NCBI RefSeq assembly: GCF_002776525.5
Contig: NC_045447.1
Coordinates: forward strand, 21,722,965-21,786,964
Reading direction: 5' to 3'
From: Piliocolobus tephrosceles
Lineage: Eukaryota; Chordata; Mammalia; Primates; Cercopithecidae
DNA: 64,000 nt
Notes under the pieces: model-generated
What the model saw: the letters and a program-made list of their open reading frames with translations, nothing else
The model's database searches: none
What the model was told of the DNA's origin: nothing
Position numbers and translations under genes: made by a program
In this document: piece after piece, positions 1 to 11,475 of the stretch
How positions within the stretch are numbered: the stretch's first letter is position 1
How the letters are laid out: each line of letters begins with the position of its first letter

Positions 1-369
1 AGCCCCAAGCTGGGCGAATAGGAAAGGTGTGGCTTATTCCCTCAGAGTGTACAGCATGACTAAATTAACCTTGATGTTGAACTTCCTGGCCTGCCTGCAG
101 GTACCAGAGGCTCTTCAACATCTGGAGACTCTCCCAGGTGTCTCTCTCTTCCAAGCCAGGAAGAAGAAAAGCCTAAGATAAACCAAGCCTGCATAGGAAC
201 TCCACAGAGTGTTTAGTAGCCCAAACTCCAAAATCGCTGTGTGATCATGTTAGATTCAGATGCACCATATAACAACCATAATACCTAATGTTTTTAAAAT
301 GTCGACTTTTCTGCCAGGCAAAATTTTAAATGCTATCTTCAAAAAACTTAGTGATATGGATGGACATTA
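1..369. other. Unique intronic sequence
   Basis: I recognise no repeat, exon or RNA gene here. Confidence 0.4.
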
Positions 370-525
370 TCAGTGTCCCCGTATTACAGATGGGAACACT
401 GAGGCATAGAGAACACAAGGAACTTTCTAAAGGCACCCAAATTGGTAAATAGCAGCGGTGGGATTTGAACCTACTAAGGCTGGCTCCAGAGAGCACACCT
501 TTATCTCTGTGCTATGCTATTTCAC
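370..525 (-). repeat. MIR SINE
   Basis: Reads as a reverse-complement MIR core: ttacagatgggaacactgaggc, then a decayed version of the 'protein-binding-like' block, then gggatttgaacctac and the gctccagag...tgctatgctatt end. Ancient mammalian SINE, strongly diverged. Confidence 0.75.
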
Positions 526-1050
526 TCATGAATATGATGCAACTAGTCCTACAGTTTCATTCTGCCTGCATCCCACTGTGGTTTCAACAGGAGTTCAAAA
601 GAAAGAAGGATGAGCTCCAAAGGGGAAAGGGCTGATGTCCTTGGATCTCTTGGATCTGGTACCCTTGCTGAGTTCCCAGCTCCTCTGACCAGGCGTGTGA
701 CCACCTTAGGCATCTCAGTCCTACCAGCTCTCTGTCCTGGGCCATAGCCCCTCTCTGGAGTGGACAGATAAGGGCTGGCACTCAGGGAGTCAGGCCTGGC
801 AGTGCGCTGACCTGTGAGTGTACTATGTGGAGGGTTGGTCTCTCTGGGGCATCGTCTCATCGGTTTTTCCAAGGCTGGGGTTCTCGTGAGCCAGTCTCTT
901 CTTTGATGTCAGTGGCTGGTGATGGATGGAAGTGCGGCTCCTCCCAGGAGAATCTGCAGACTCCCAGGGGCACTTACAGCATCTTTACAAAGAGGCCTGG
1001 GCTTGACACTCTTGATGTCATAGGGATTGGGGAATGAGCCGGGTATCTGG
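526..1050. other. Unique intronic sequence
   Basis: No repeat recognised. The overlapping open frames on both strands lack start context, codon bias or known motifs, and I treat them as chance. Confidence 0.4.
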
Positions 1051-1150
1051 AGATGTGAGTTAAAACCCCAGTTCTGCTATTAACTCACCATGGGCAGGAG
1101 ACTTAGCTGTCTTGGAACCAGTTTTCCTACTTGCAAAATGGAGTCAAGAA
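1051..1150 (+). repeat. MIR SINE fragment
   Basis: Matches MIR in sense: taaaaccccagttctgctat, then a gggcag...cttagct block, then cagttttcctacttgcaaaatgg. Followed at about 1150-1260 by a weak L2-like stretch (attcattcaacagacctgc). Confidence 0.65.
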
Positions 1151-1465
1151 CTTACATTCATAAATGTATTCATTCAACAGACCTGCACCAAGCAGCTGCT
1201 ACTTCCTTCCCAGGCATTGTTGGGCTCAGCTGACTCAGCACAGAATAACAGCTAGATAGGGCCACCCCTAATTTCCATTTTAGTCCTGTCATTCAAGGGG
1301 TCTACAGATGACCACTGGGACTTATGGTGAACTGATGAGAAACACAAAAGGAGGCAGAGGCATTGGGAGGCTTCCTGAGGCTCTGAAATACCTTCAGGAA
1401 GTGCAAAGCTATTCAACATCAAAGGCTCCAAATCTGTCCCATTTTAGCCTCCTGAGGAAAATGGG

Positions 1466-1469
1466 ATTC

Positions 1470-1509
<40 letters not shown>

Positions 1510-1545
1510 AGAGAGGGACATACAGAGAGAGAGAGAGAGTGGGGA
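1466..1545. repeat. (TG)n followed by (GA)n microsatellite
   Basis: A near-perfect TG run at about 1469-1507 with one TTTG interruption, then GA repeats at about 1524-1540. The flank to about 1660 stays purine-rich on the + strand. Confidence 0.95.
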
Positions 1546-2470
1546 GGGGGCAGTAGATAGGGGAGGGAACGTAGAGGGAAAGCAGAAGGAACAGCGGAAG
1601 AAATAAGAAGGAGTCAAAAAGGGGAGAGGCAAAAAGATAAGAGAAGCAGAGAGAATTAAACAGAGCCAGAGGGCTCACCATTTATACACCCGAGGCCCAG
1701 ATACACCCAGTGTGTTTCCTTCTGGTATCCATTCAGCCTCACTGCATCTTTCTTGGACAACTTCTGACCTCCCTTGGGCCCAGACCGAAGGATCCCCAGG
1801 CCCAAGGCAACATCTATGAGATATCTATAAGCTGTCTGGATGTCAGGAAACTGCTCACCCCCCATAGCAGTTTGTGGTTTATTCTTCTCCCTGTGAGGCC
1901 CATATGGAAACCTGAAGTGGGGAGGCCCAGCATTTTGCTGATTTTAAGGAGTTAGAGTGTTCCAGCCATTCAGTAGAGGCAGGAACACAATTCTGAGGGA
2001 TGATGTCCTCAGCCTGAATGCATCCCAGCAGGTAGAGCATCTTCCCACATTCCTCTAGGGCAGGGCGTCTGGCTCCTTGATGACCACTTACATATAGTAA
2101 CCATGGTCCAGACACCAATGTCCGTGAACCATCACATGACTCCTTCCATCCCTTCCCACCCTGGGAGGCTCTCATGAGGGAGAGAATGAAGAAACCACCA
2201 TATAGAGAGAATTCTTTCTCTCCCCCTCCCTCCATCCATCTCTCATTCATTCTCTCTCTCTCACCGCTCACCCCACCTCCAATTCTCAACACTGTCCTAC
2301 AAGTGAGATTTAATTGTCCTCAGTTTATTAGTGAGATATCCCCAGGCACAGAGACAGGAGCTGACTTACCAGAAGGTACTCAGGTCATCTGTGTTGAAGC
2401 CAGCACGTATCACAATGCTGCTTGATTCCAGAAGCCCATAATCAGGGAAGTTATTGCAAATGAGTTGTCA
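1546..2470. other. Unique intronic sequence
   Basis: Starts purine-rich (to about 1660) and contains a CT-rich patch at about 2215-2280. No transposable element or coding exon recognised. Confidence 0.4.
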
Positions 2471-2700
2471 ACTGCATGGGCTGGAGAGCAAGAAAGTGGA
2501 GTGTTTGAGTCTAAGCCATGCAATTTGTGATGGGCTGTCAAATCTTCAAGCACTTTAGTTTTTTCATCTGCAAGATGGGATTGACATGAATATCTACCTC
2601 CTAGTATTGTGAAGGTTACGTGAGATAGTTCAGATCACTTAGAAGAGTGCTTGGCACGTGGAGAGCAGTCAATAGACGTTGCCTATTATGACTACCATCT
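2471..2700 (+). repeat. MIR SINE, long copy
   Basis: Sense MIR nearly end to end: a decayed 5' part, tagttttttcatctgcaagatgg, the gtgaaggttacgtgagat block, then agagtgcttggcacgtgg and the tail cagtcaatagacgttg. Confidence 0.75.
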
Positions 2701-3040
2701 GCCCACAATTCTGTGTAGTCAGGAGAGCCTATACTGATGTGCCTGGAGGTTTACTCTCAGAGGTTCAATATCCAAATACTTAATACTGGATTTCTTTTTC
2801 ACTTCCTATTGCGGAGTGCTCCCACTTTAAATTGAAAAGACCTTTAGGCAAACATGAATCTCAAAGAGAGTCGGGGAGAGCTGACCGGTTCTATGATGGG
2901 CTGAATTGAAGGAACTGAAACTCAACGTAATGAAAAGTTCTGCTCATGGGTCCAAAAAAACCAATTGCACAACATTTTGAAGAAAGAAAAAGGAAATGAA
3001 CATTTACAGAGAACTGCTGTATGTCAGAATATGCATACAT

Positions 3041-3190
3041 CACAGCAGCCCTGGCTGAGAAGGTGTTCTTATTCCCATTTCATAGATGAGGAAACAGCCT
3101 GGGACAATGACAGTGATTTGTGCAAGTTCGCAGGTCTGGTAAGAAGCCTAGTTGGATTACCTTGATCGTGATCCAGGCTGGCTTTTAACT
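3041..3190 (-). repeat. MIR SINE
   Basis: Reverse-complement MIR: attcccatttcatagatgag, then a gatttgtgcaagttcgcagg block and a degraded gatccaggctggc end. Confidence 0.65.
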
Positions 3191-3579
3191 CACATGGTTG
3201 GCGACTGGGAGAGGGCTGGCAAAGCAACGCACCTTCACTGTTCTAACAACTCAGCTGAGTGCGCAGGCAGTGCCTCTAACTGTGATTCTTAAAGGAAGCT
3301 GGAAAATAGGCACGGCTGTGTCATTGCTCAGAATTACATAAGGACTTCTTAAACACCACTGTGCTTGTTCCTTGAAATAGAGAAAAGAGGAGAAAAATAC
3401 CTTGTATAATATTTCAAAGTTCATGAAACATTTGGAAGTGCTTTAGGTCATTTAGGAAGGTGTAATCGCTTATAGTTTTAGCAAGGCTAGAGGTCCTAAA
3501 TTCAGGAGATTTTGATAGAAAACATCCGGGTATGTTGGAGTAAGCGTTTGGTATTACTGTCATGAATATGCCTTGAAGG
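3191..3579. other. Unique intronic sequence
   Basis: No feature recognised before the AT island. Confidence 0.4.
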
Positions 3580-4068
3580 AATTAGTTATTATATATTTAT
3601 GTATATTAAGTAATGTATTATTATATATTGCATATATTTTATGTTATGTATATATGTTACATATTAACATATCCTAGATCTACAATGTAATAAAAATATA
3701 TATATTACATAAATAGCTATATATTTCTATTTATAATATTACATATAATTATATGATTATATATAATTATAATTATATAGTTATATAAAATATATAGTAT
3801 ATTATATATTTATATATAGTTATATGTTACCTATATTACATATAATTACATTACTATATGATATATAATTACATATGATTATATAATAAACATAATACCA
3901 TAAAAATTATAAAAACATAATATAATTATAATTATACATATTTTATACAATAATTATAATTATATATTGTATATTATAAAATCAATTAATATAACAATAT
4001 AAAACATATGATAATATATGTTTTATGATATATAATATAATATAATAATATAATATGATAATATATAA
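3580..4068. repeat. AT-rich low-complexity island
   Basis: About 490 bases made almost only of TATA, ATAT, AATTATAAT and similar units, with very few G or C. Many short inverted repeats such as ataattataattatat. Not a clean microsatellite: the unit drifts throughout. Confidence 0.95.
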
Positions 4069-4959
4069 CCCTGCTTGGTTTAGATCTGGGTAGGGGGATA
4101 TATTGAGGAAAACCAGGCAGCTATGATAGCAATCACAGGGCCACAGGTCCTTGGCTCATATTTTATATCGGCGGGGGCGGGCTATATTTAGATATTGGCA
4201 CAAGAAAAGTGAACTTGCTTTCAAAAGTGTTCCTTCAGGTCTGGCCATGAGCACTCACTATCTGAACCGTGTCTTCATTGCTAATGCAGACCCTGTTCCT
4301 CCCGGGATGCTGCTTGTTCAGCATGAATTAGACCTCCCATCTATATGTCACTTCATGCAAACATTCACGGTGGGGGTGGGAAGGTTAACTCTGTGTGTAT
4401 CTACCTGTGAGTGAAACGGATGCATTGTTAGCAGTGTTTTATGAAAACAATCAAATGCGAAGCACCAGTAACTACAGATGTCTCTATCTTTTTCACTGAG
4501 GTGTCTTTGGGGATTTAAGCCTCAAGGAATCGTCTAGCGGTGCATTAGAAATCTGTTAAAAGCTTCTGTCTGTTAGTTAGGGAAAAGATACATAGTGCTT
4601 TTGTTGTGCTTCCGAAAATGAAGGAATTTTTTTGGAAGGGAGAGGTGGGAAGAAGAGTTTAGGAAGCATGGACATAAGTATCAAAGCACAAAGGGGTAAA
4701 GGAGAAATTTGGATAAAATTTAGAAGGTTGAGAAACAAAGATCTCGTTGAGTCTGGTTTTCAAGGCTTTCTATAGCTTTTTCAATTTTCCTTGAGGCAGT
4801 GAAATTCTGCTCCTCTTTGCACATCCAGGACTGTGTCCTGAGCCATCTAGTCACATGAAAACTATGTGTCTTACCATGTGAGTCCTTTCCAAGTGTCTAA
4901 CTGGCCAGTTCTGGAGGCTCCCAGCTTGGGGAGTTTGGTGACTTTGGCCCCCATTTGTA
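4069..4959. other. Unique intronic sequence
   Basis: No repeat or exon recognised. Base composition returns sharply to normal after the AT island. Confidence 0.4.
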
Positions 4960-5310
4960 AATCCGTGGCACTCAATGTCTTGTATATCCTCCATGTGTGC
5001 CTGGGAAGCTTTTCCCCACCTCACTTGGTAAACACCTGTCTATTCTTCGTGATTGCACACAGTCCTCATCTGCCCAGGAAACTTCCTGTGGTTGCTTCTT
5101 AAGGCATCATTAAGCATCTTTTTCTCTGCACCACCTTTCTGTCATGTTCCTGTCTCTGAGGCTGCACTTCTCAGGCTACCCTGAGTGCCTGTGATGAGCT
5201 GAATATCCACCTGACCACCCTGAGGCCCCACTGAGCAGCAGGAGACCTTGTCTGACTCCTCCCTGTCTCTGACTGCCTTGGAGCTGGTGCTTAGTAAATA
5301 TGAGAAAATC
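4960..5310 (+). repeat. L2 LINE 3' region (probable)
   Basis: Diverged match to the sense L2 3' untranslated region, with gagctggtgcttagtaaat near its end corresponding to the 'gtaggtgctcaataaat' terminus. Confidence 0.5.
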
Positions 5311-5790
5311 TAAACAGAAGAGCCAGGTCAGAACCAAAGCCCAGGTTTGGACTTTCCTGAGAATCTGTCAGAAGCACCTATGTGCCCTCCTCAAGGCTCT
5401 TTCCTTCAAACACTGCACAGGGGACTCTAGTGCGGGTAATGAGGGCAGAGGAGATTGATGTTGCCACCCTGGTGTTACGTGTGAACACCTTAAGTGCTCT
5501 AATGAGTGAGGATTCTGAACATGAGTTCCTAAATTCTGGCATTATTCCCTTTGTCAGGCAGTAGGCAGAAAGAAGGAAAGCTACCTAAAAAGTGAAGCTG
5601 TATAAATAAACAAATGGGTGTCAACAAGACTCTGGGGTTTGCAAATTTTCATCTGGGAGTGAGATATCATGGAGGCAGGCAGGGCGCCCACATGGCCTTG
5701 ATGCATTTTCCACAGGTTTGTTACAGTTTTGTTGGTTTCCGGAAAGGATTCAAAATGTTTCAGAAATGGAAAGGCCTTATGGAGGCTTAC

Positions 5791-5920
5791 ACATCCGATC
5801 CTTTCATTTCAAAGCTAGGGGGCTGAGGCCCAGGGAGGGCAATGGGCATGTTCAAAGTTGTGGAGCAAAAGTGAATGGCAGAGCTGACATGAAGCCCTGG
5901 ACCCTGAGTTTTTGTCACGA
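5791..5920 (-). repeat. MIR SINE
   Basis: Reverse-complement MIR with ggctgaggcccagggagg, then gaatggcagagctgacatg and a truncated end. Confidence 0.55.
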
Positions 5921-6470
5921 CAACTTAAGAACCAAGACTAGACCAGAGAGTCTCAAACCTCAGGCATTTCAGGGCCTTATCATTTTGACCATGTCTACAT
6001 TCTGTCTTTTGCTTCTAATTTTTAACTTTTCTAAAGTAATATCTGTATTGGAAATGGAAACTTCAGTAGCACAATGATGAATGGAAAACTAGTGTCACTT
6101 ACTAAAATTACAAGGCTACTATAAAAACAAGTCTGGTGAAAGCAGAGCGAGGCCATGACATTCTAGCTAGTGGGGACTAACAGCCTGCCTGGGGTTTGAG
6201 CCTGAGGCCTGCTTTCTCTGGCTTGTTAAAGACCTTGTGGCACCTAACCACCTCCTGGTGGTTAACAAAAAACTGAAAGGGACCGGAGAGGATGTAATAT
6301 TTTTATTTTGTGATTCTCTATTTATTACTTTGATGAAAATAGCCTGCATGTTAGTCATCCTCTTAACCAGCATAGGTGCATTTTCCCACTCTTTGGAAAA
6401 ATTTTCCTGAATATATTAGCAACAAGAGAGGAGTCTTTAGTGGGGGGGAAGGAGGGTATTTCTTTCTACC
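5921..6470. other. Unique intronic sequence
   Basis: No repeat, exon or RNA gene recognised. Confidence 0.35.
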
Positions 6471-6665
6471 TTAGTAATAGCTGATATATATCAAGTGCTT
6501 TAGTGTTTTACATATGGGGTACCTCCTTTGATAAATACAGTAAACTATTGCAAGATGGGGAGGGAATGGTGACTTGCCCAAGGCCTTTTAGGGACTTCCT
6601 TTCGGAGCTGGGGTTCACACTGGTGGTGGAGCCCTGGAGCTTCCTCTAACCATGCTATTCTGGTC
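6471..6665 (-). repeat. MIR SINE
   Basis: Reverse-complement MIR: tatatcaagtgctttagtg, then gtgacttgcccaaggcc, gagctggggttcacac and ccatgctattctgg. Confidence 0.7.
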
Positions 6666-6761
6666 ATAATGGGGGGTGGGCTCTGATTCCTTTGGACTTG
6701 TTCTTCCTGAGGCAAATCAAGAAGAGCTTCAACAGGGATAGACTATGGGTGTCATGGAAAG

Positions 6762-6940
6762 AGTATTTGCTCACTTCATGAACATTCATGAGCATCTACT
6801 AAGGGCTAGGTACTGTTCTAGGCTCCAGGGTACAGCAGTGAACAAAAGAGGCAAAACCCCTTACATTTGTGGGGCTTACTTTCTAGTGTGTATCTCTGTG
6901 TGTGGGGGACAATTAAAAAGAATGAATAAATCAGTAAATA
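6762..6940 (-). repeat. L2 LINE 3' end
   Basis: Classic reverse-complement L2 end: gagcatctactaagggctag, gtactgttctaggctccagg, acagcagtgaacaaaagagg, cttactttctagtg. Confidence 0.85.
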
Positions 6941-6984
6941 ATGAGGTTTTTTTTGGAAAGTGAAGGGCATGCTGTCTGATTTCT

Positions 6985-7100
6985 TCTTGTGAGCTTGATC
7001 TTACGTACTGAGTGACTTTGGATTTATTCTTTTCCTCAGTTTCCACGTCTGTAAAACAAAGGGTTCGATAGATGAGACATCTGATGCTGAGGCTCTGAGA
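6985..7100 (+). repeat. MIR-family fragment (MIR or MIR3)
   Basis: cctcagtttccacgtctgta followed by gggttcgatagatgagac, which resembles the MIR3-type 'ggttggactagatgac' 3' part. Confidence 0.55.
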
Positions 7101-7362
7101 TTCCGGATGGGCTATGCTTCCTTCTCACTTGCTGTGAAGGCCAGAAAAAGAGTGGATGGCAATCTCATGGGCTTTCACTTTGGGCTGGGTCCTAGGAGCC
7201 AGACAGAGTAACTGGTATCTGCCTCTGGTGGGAAACAGGGCTCTGAAAATCATTCCTGACCAGTCACTAGCAGGGTCTGCCGGAGATGATTTCATTAAGA
7301 GGATAAATTTAGAAATCAATTATAAACGTTCTGTCATCTTCCTCATGTCTTCTCGTAAAGTA

Positions 7363-7392
7363 GCTTTTTTTTTTTTTTTTCTTTTTTTTTCT
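7363..7392. repeat. Poly(T) tract
   Basis: About 17 T, one C, then about 9 T. No Alu or L1 body adjoins it, so the origin is not clear. Confidence 0.9.
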
Positions 7393-7394
7393 GT

Positions 7395-7497
7395 AAGCCT
7401 ACCATTTTTTGAGGGCTTGCATCTATGCCTGATGCAGTATTAAGCACTTTATACGCATTATCTCAATTAAGCTTGGAGCAGCCCTGTCTTAAATTGA
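7395..7497 (-). repeat. MIR SINE fragment
   Basis: tattaagcactttatacgcattatctc is a good match to the reverse-complement MIR 5' end. The rest of the element is absent. Confidence 0.6.
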
Positions 7498-7698
7498 GTC
7501 CTCCAGAAGCAGACCCTGGGCTGAGGAGATGAATGCAAGCAATTTCTTTCGGAGGTGGTCCCAGGAAGCCCCAGCAGAAGAGAGACAGGCAGGAAGGGGA
7601 ACCAATGAAGGATATATAATTGATCAAGGACTGCTGTGGGCAACTGCGGTTCAATCTCATTGGAGACTTCTGGAAGACAGTATAGAACGTGTCCAAAT
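7498..7698. other. Unassigned stretch, possibly an old repeat
   Basis: Begins tcctccagaagcagaccctg, which looks repeat-like, but I could not name a family. It has no convincing coding content and ends at an old Alu. Confidence 0.3.
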
Positions 7699-8022
7699 GG
7701 CAGAGTACAGTGGCTCATGCCTGTACGCAATTTGGGAAACCAAGGCAGGAAGATTGCTTGAGCCCAGTAATTCAAGACCAGCCTAGGCAACACAGTGAGA
7801 CCCCATTACTACAAAAAATAAAACATTAGCTGGGCGTGGTGGCACGTGCTTATAGTCCCAACTCCTTAGGAGGCTGAGGTGGGAGGATAGGTTGAGCCTA
7901 GGAGGTCCAGGCTGCAGTGAGTCATGATTGCACCACTGCACTCCAGCCTGGACAGCAGAGCAGGAGATGCTATCTCAAAAAACAAACAAACAAACAACAA
8001 CAACAACAACAACAACAACAAA
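7699..8022 (+). mobile_element. AluJ-type SINE
   Basis: Full dimeric Alu in sense: tggctcatgcctgta, attgcttgagcccagtaatt, ttagctgggcgtggtggc, and a diverged right arm. Ends in a (CAAA)n(CAA)n tail at about 7976-8022. The high divergence and 'gaggtgggaggatagg...gagcctaggaggtcc' variants point to the old AluJ class. Confidence 0.9.
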
Positions 8023-8397
8023 AACCATGCCCAGGAATTATCCCATACTAGGGCATTTATCCTCCACCTCCCATCTGTCATTGGCTAAGGGTTGCTCTTG
8101 GCTGGGGTGAAGATGGGTGGAGGACTTAAAACTCCATGATATCTCTGACCTGCCCTGCATGAGGACTAGGAAAGCAAGGACTTCAGGTGTCTTCGGGAGA
8201 ATGCTTTACTAGACTGTATTAGAAAGATGAGGGCCAAGGAAGAGGTGGGAAAGACCTCAAGAATGACAAATTCTAACTCCGATATTGCTGGCCTGGAACT
8301 CAGGAAGACAGATGCAGAAACAGAGATACCTCCAAGATCTTCCCTTAGTGCGAGAGAGGAAGTAAGCCTTCCATCTCTGGGGCTATAGGATTAGCAA
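8023..8397. other. Unique intronic sequence
   Basis: No feature recognised. Confidence 0.35.
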
Positions 8398-8680
8398 CCC
8401 TATTTTACAGATAAGCTAACTGAGGACAAGTGAGGGAAAGGTATTTGCCTGAGAAAAAGTGATGAAGCCCTCTCAAACCTGTTATATATTCATGTGTGTT
8501 TGCATGTATGTATATATGCACATATGTATGTATTTGTGTATATGTGTACACACATACATATATGTTTGGCTCAGAGAAGGGAAGACAGTATCGGCTGCAC
8601 ACCCTGTCAAGTTACCCCATTATTTACCCCATTTCAGAGATGAAGAGACAGGCTCAGAAAGGGAAAGTGTCAAAGACAGG
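8398..8680 (-). repeat. Two MIR-like pieces around an alternating purine-pyrimidine tract
   Basis: 8398-8460 (ttacagataagctaactgag) and 8605-8680 (ccccatttcagagatgaaga) each resemble reverse-complement MIR. Between them, 8483-8562 is a TATG/TGTA/CACA microsatellite-like tract. Confidence 0.5.
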
Positions 8681-8959
8681 AGCAGCTACATAATTTGCAG
8701 GACCCAGTGCAAAATGAAAACATGGGAGCCTTTGCTTGTAATCTCAAGATGGTGACAGCAGAGCCTTAAACTCAGCATGGGACCTTTCTAAATGCTGGGC
8801 CCTATGTGACCTCACAAGATTCCGGAGCAATTAAGGGGGTACCTCTGGAACCACCCACCTGCTTGCCTCCCACACTTATCTTCTGATCCTCTACACTCAG
8901 CTGCTTTCAGGGCTGTTCGGAGTGAATTCTATGGGAAAGGATCTTAGATTTGGTTTAGG

Positions 8960-9070
8960 AGGGCTGCCCCACTTTTTCGTAGGCGAATCCCTTTCGCTCT
9001 CTTGGCCTCAGTTGGCTTATCTGTAAAATAGGATTGCTAATCCTATAACCTCAGGGATGGAAGGTTTGCT
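8960..9070 (+). repeat. MIR SINE fragment
   Basis: tcttggcctcagttggcttatctgtaaaatagga is the MIR core in sense orientation, with part of the region downstream of the core. Confidence 0.7.
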
Positions 9071-9184
9071 TTATCTCTAGCACTTAGAGAAGAACTTGGA
9101 GGCATCTATCTTCCTGCCTTCTGGGTCAGCAATATCAGGTTGAAGAGTTGTCATTCTTAAAAATGCATGGCCTGCCATAAAGCA

Positions 9185-9310
9185 TATTCTGGAAAGAGTA
9201 TTGATCTTAGGGGTCAGAAGGCTAGATTCTAGTCCTAATTCAGACATTGGCCAAGCCACTTCATCTTTTTTAATCTCAGTTTTGCTAAGTCTAGATTATC
9301 TCTTAAGGGC
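9185..9310 (+). repeat. MIR SINE
   Basis: Sense MIR 5' half and core: gaaagagtattgatcttagg, ctagattctagtcctaattc, gacattggccaagccactt, taatctcagttttgctaag. Confidence 0.7.
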
Positions 9311-9480
9311 TATCTAGCTCTGCTGTCTTAGGCTAAATAGCTGATTTTGTGTCAGCTACCACAAGTAGTAGATGCAGCCAGTAGCAGAAGGGGCAGGAAA
9401 AGGCTGAGGGAGTCTGAATGCCTCCTCTGCTGCTGAAATGCTGTGTAATTTTCACATAGTGTCTGCACATCTCTGAGCCA

Positions 9481-9550
9481 AATGTGTGTGTACGTATACA
9501 TATGTACATATACACATACATACATGAATATATAATGTGATATAATAACC
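9481..9550. repeat. TG/TA/CA alternating tract
   Basis: aatgtgtgtgtacgtataca and similar units: alternating purine-pyrimidine, AT-richer at the 3' end. Confidence 0.9.
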
Positions 9551-10189
9551 ATCTTGAAAGGTAGTTGAGAGGATTATGCAGGAAAATGTGTATAAAAGGC
9601 TTGATGGATAATTAATGCACATAGTTGTAAAAGCTGACTTATGGAAGGGGAGGTCATTTTTCGTCTCTTTCTTCACTGATTTAGAAAGTTCAGTCGAGCT
9701 TTCGCATGCCATATAAAACAGGCATTAGCCACACGAGTCTAGGAGTTTCATGGATGAAAAATCCTGTTCTGTCCCCTCACTGCCAGCATCTCCTATGAAG
9801 TCCAGCACAGAGAAGGGGCTCAGTGTTTGTCATTTATTTATTTTTTTTTTAAAAGGAAGATGAACTAGACCACCTTTTAAAGCTGTGTCCTCTCCCTCTC
9901 CTTTTTCTCCTCCTCTTACCAACACTGTCCCATTCTCCTGTATTATTCTATTTCTCCTTTTGTTCCCCAAACTTTCTCTTCTTATCCTGTTCCCTGATTA
10001 GCCTGGAAAAATGCCTCTGCAGTACACTTGGCCTCTTCCAGGGAATGGAACTCCTGAAAGTGCACCTGAAATGAGGAGGATTCCAGAGGCCAGGCGGTAG
10101 TAACATAGCCTGCTTCCTTCCAGATTCTCCTGAGTTTTTAAAATGCTTTGAGGCAAGCAGATGTGCTCCATACTAACTGCATTTAGTGC
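9551..10189. other. Unique intronic sequence
   Basis: Includes a short T run with AT flanks at about 9835-9855 and a CT-rich patch at about 9888-9975. No exon or transposon recognised. Confidence 0.35.
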
Positions 10190-10330
10190 CTTAGAATAGT
10201 GCCTTCACCTCTGGGAATCTCAATTTCTTTCTCTGTAAAATGGGCTTGCTAATAGGTCCCTTGAAGGTGTGTTGAGCACGAATTGCAGTGTGCAACATTG
10301 ATAAACATAGCGTCTGGCTGTATGGAAAGT
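10190..10330 (+). repeat. MIR SINE fragment
   Basis: ctcaatttctttctctgtaa followed by the gtgttgagcacgaatt block and a decayed 3' end. Confidence 0.65.
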
Positions 10331-10359
10331 GAAGGAGTATTAATGCATCATTTCTCCTG

Positions 10360-10363
10360 TTTG

Positions 10364-10394
<31 letters not shown>

Positions 10395-10395
10395 T
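10360..10395. repeat. (TTGA)n microsatellite
   Basis: About seven consecutive ttga units after a ttg-rich start. Confidence 0.95.
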
Positions 10396-10840
10396 TGCCC
10401 CAGCATCCAGGACATCAGCTTTGGCTTCCTGGCCAAGTTTCTTGCATGGTATGTGGAAGCCAGAATCCCAGGGGAAGGTCACTGGATTGCCTGGAGCTGG
10501 GCATCAGAGGACCTTTTTCTGCCATGTGTCAATCTCTCTCTTTCAAGGACACCAGGCTGAGGGGATGAAATAGCAAATTGGTGGAAAATTTTTTTCCCAT
10601 AACAAAATCAGAAAGGATTAAGTGGATGGACAGTTCGAGAACAAGACTGTTCTCCTCTTCTGTGCTCTACAGCAGTCTGTCAATCATACCAGAAAAGAGG
10701 AAACAGGCTTTCCGGAGACTGCAGGAGAGGATTTGGCCTTTCTCTTTGAGTGCAAAATGTGGCCCCTGGGAAGACAGATCCAGAGATATTTCAGGGGCTC
10801 AGAAGGACGTTTCCTGATGTCATTTATGTACCTGTGTATT

Positions 10841-11475
10841 TGAGGACACACACGAGGGCTTGGGTATGCCCTTGGGTTATATGTAGCTGTTTTGGCAGGC
10901 ATGTGCGTGCCCGAGCACGTATGCGTATGCCTGCCCATGAAGGTGGTCACGTGCCTACCTGTGTAAAGAACCAGTGCACACATACGCTGGTCTGAACTTT
11001 CACGATGGAGCACGCATGATGTATATATGTGGGTGAACCTGGTGAGCACATTACAGGAAAGTGCACGTGGGAGGGCCTCGCATATGCCTGTGAACACCGT
11101 GTTGTCAAAGTGTTCACATACCTATGTGCATATCTACATGAGGATGCAAGTTGATGTGTGTCATGGAATGCGCCAATGTGCACACATGCGGAAATACTCA
11201 TGATGCCAGTGTTAGGAGGGGAGCAGTTTTATAGAATGTGTGTGTGGAGCTTTACATGCAAAACCTTCTATTCTGTAGTAGTAGTGTCTGCATTCATACA
11301 TGAACACATCAGTCTGTGCATGTGTATGAGGAAACAGCCATATGTGAACACCTGTGTCTGTGCATATGAGGAGATATGAATGCTTTCCTGGCAGGCTCAG
11401 ATGCATAGATTCATGAGGAAGTACATGTGTTTGTGAGCACACTTGTACTTTAAGAAAACAGACATATAAATCTGT
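10841..11475. repeat. Degenerate TG/CA-rich tract
   Basis: About 630 bases dominated by short alternating words such as gcatgtgcgtgcccg, cacgtatgcgtatgcc, cacacatacg, gtatatatgtg, gtgcatatctacatg. It has no fixed unit and includes many CG steps and several CACGTG words (10949, 11062). It may be a decayed dinucleotide repeat or minisatellite. Confidence 0.7.

Noticed and set aside
7981..8022. Short regularly spaced caa/caaa units resembling a small direct-repeat array
   Set aside because: It is the poly(A)-derived tail of the AluJ. There are no unique spacers, so it is not CRISPR-like.
8496..8693. Repeated Tyr/Cys/Met-rich reading frames over TATG/TGTA tracts
   Set aside because: Produced by microsatellite composition.
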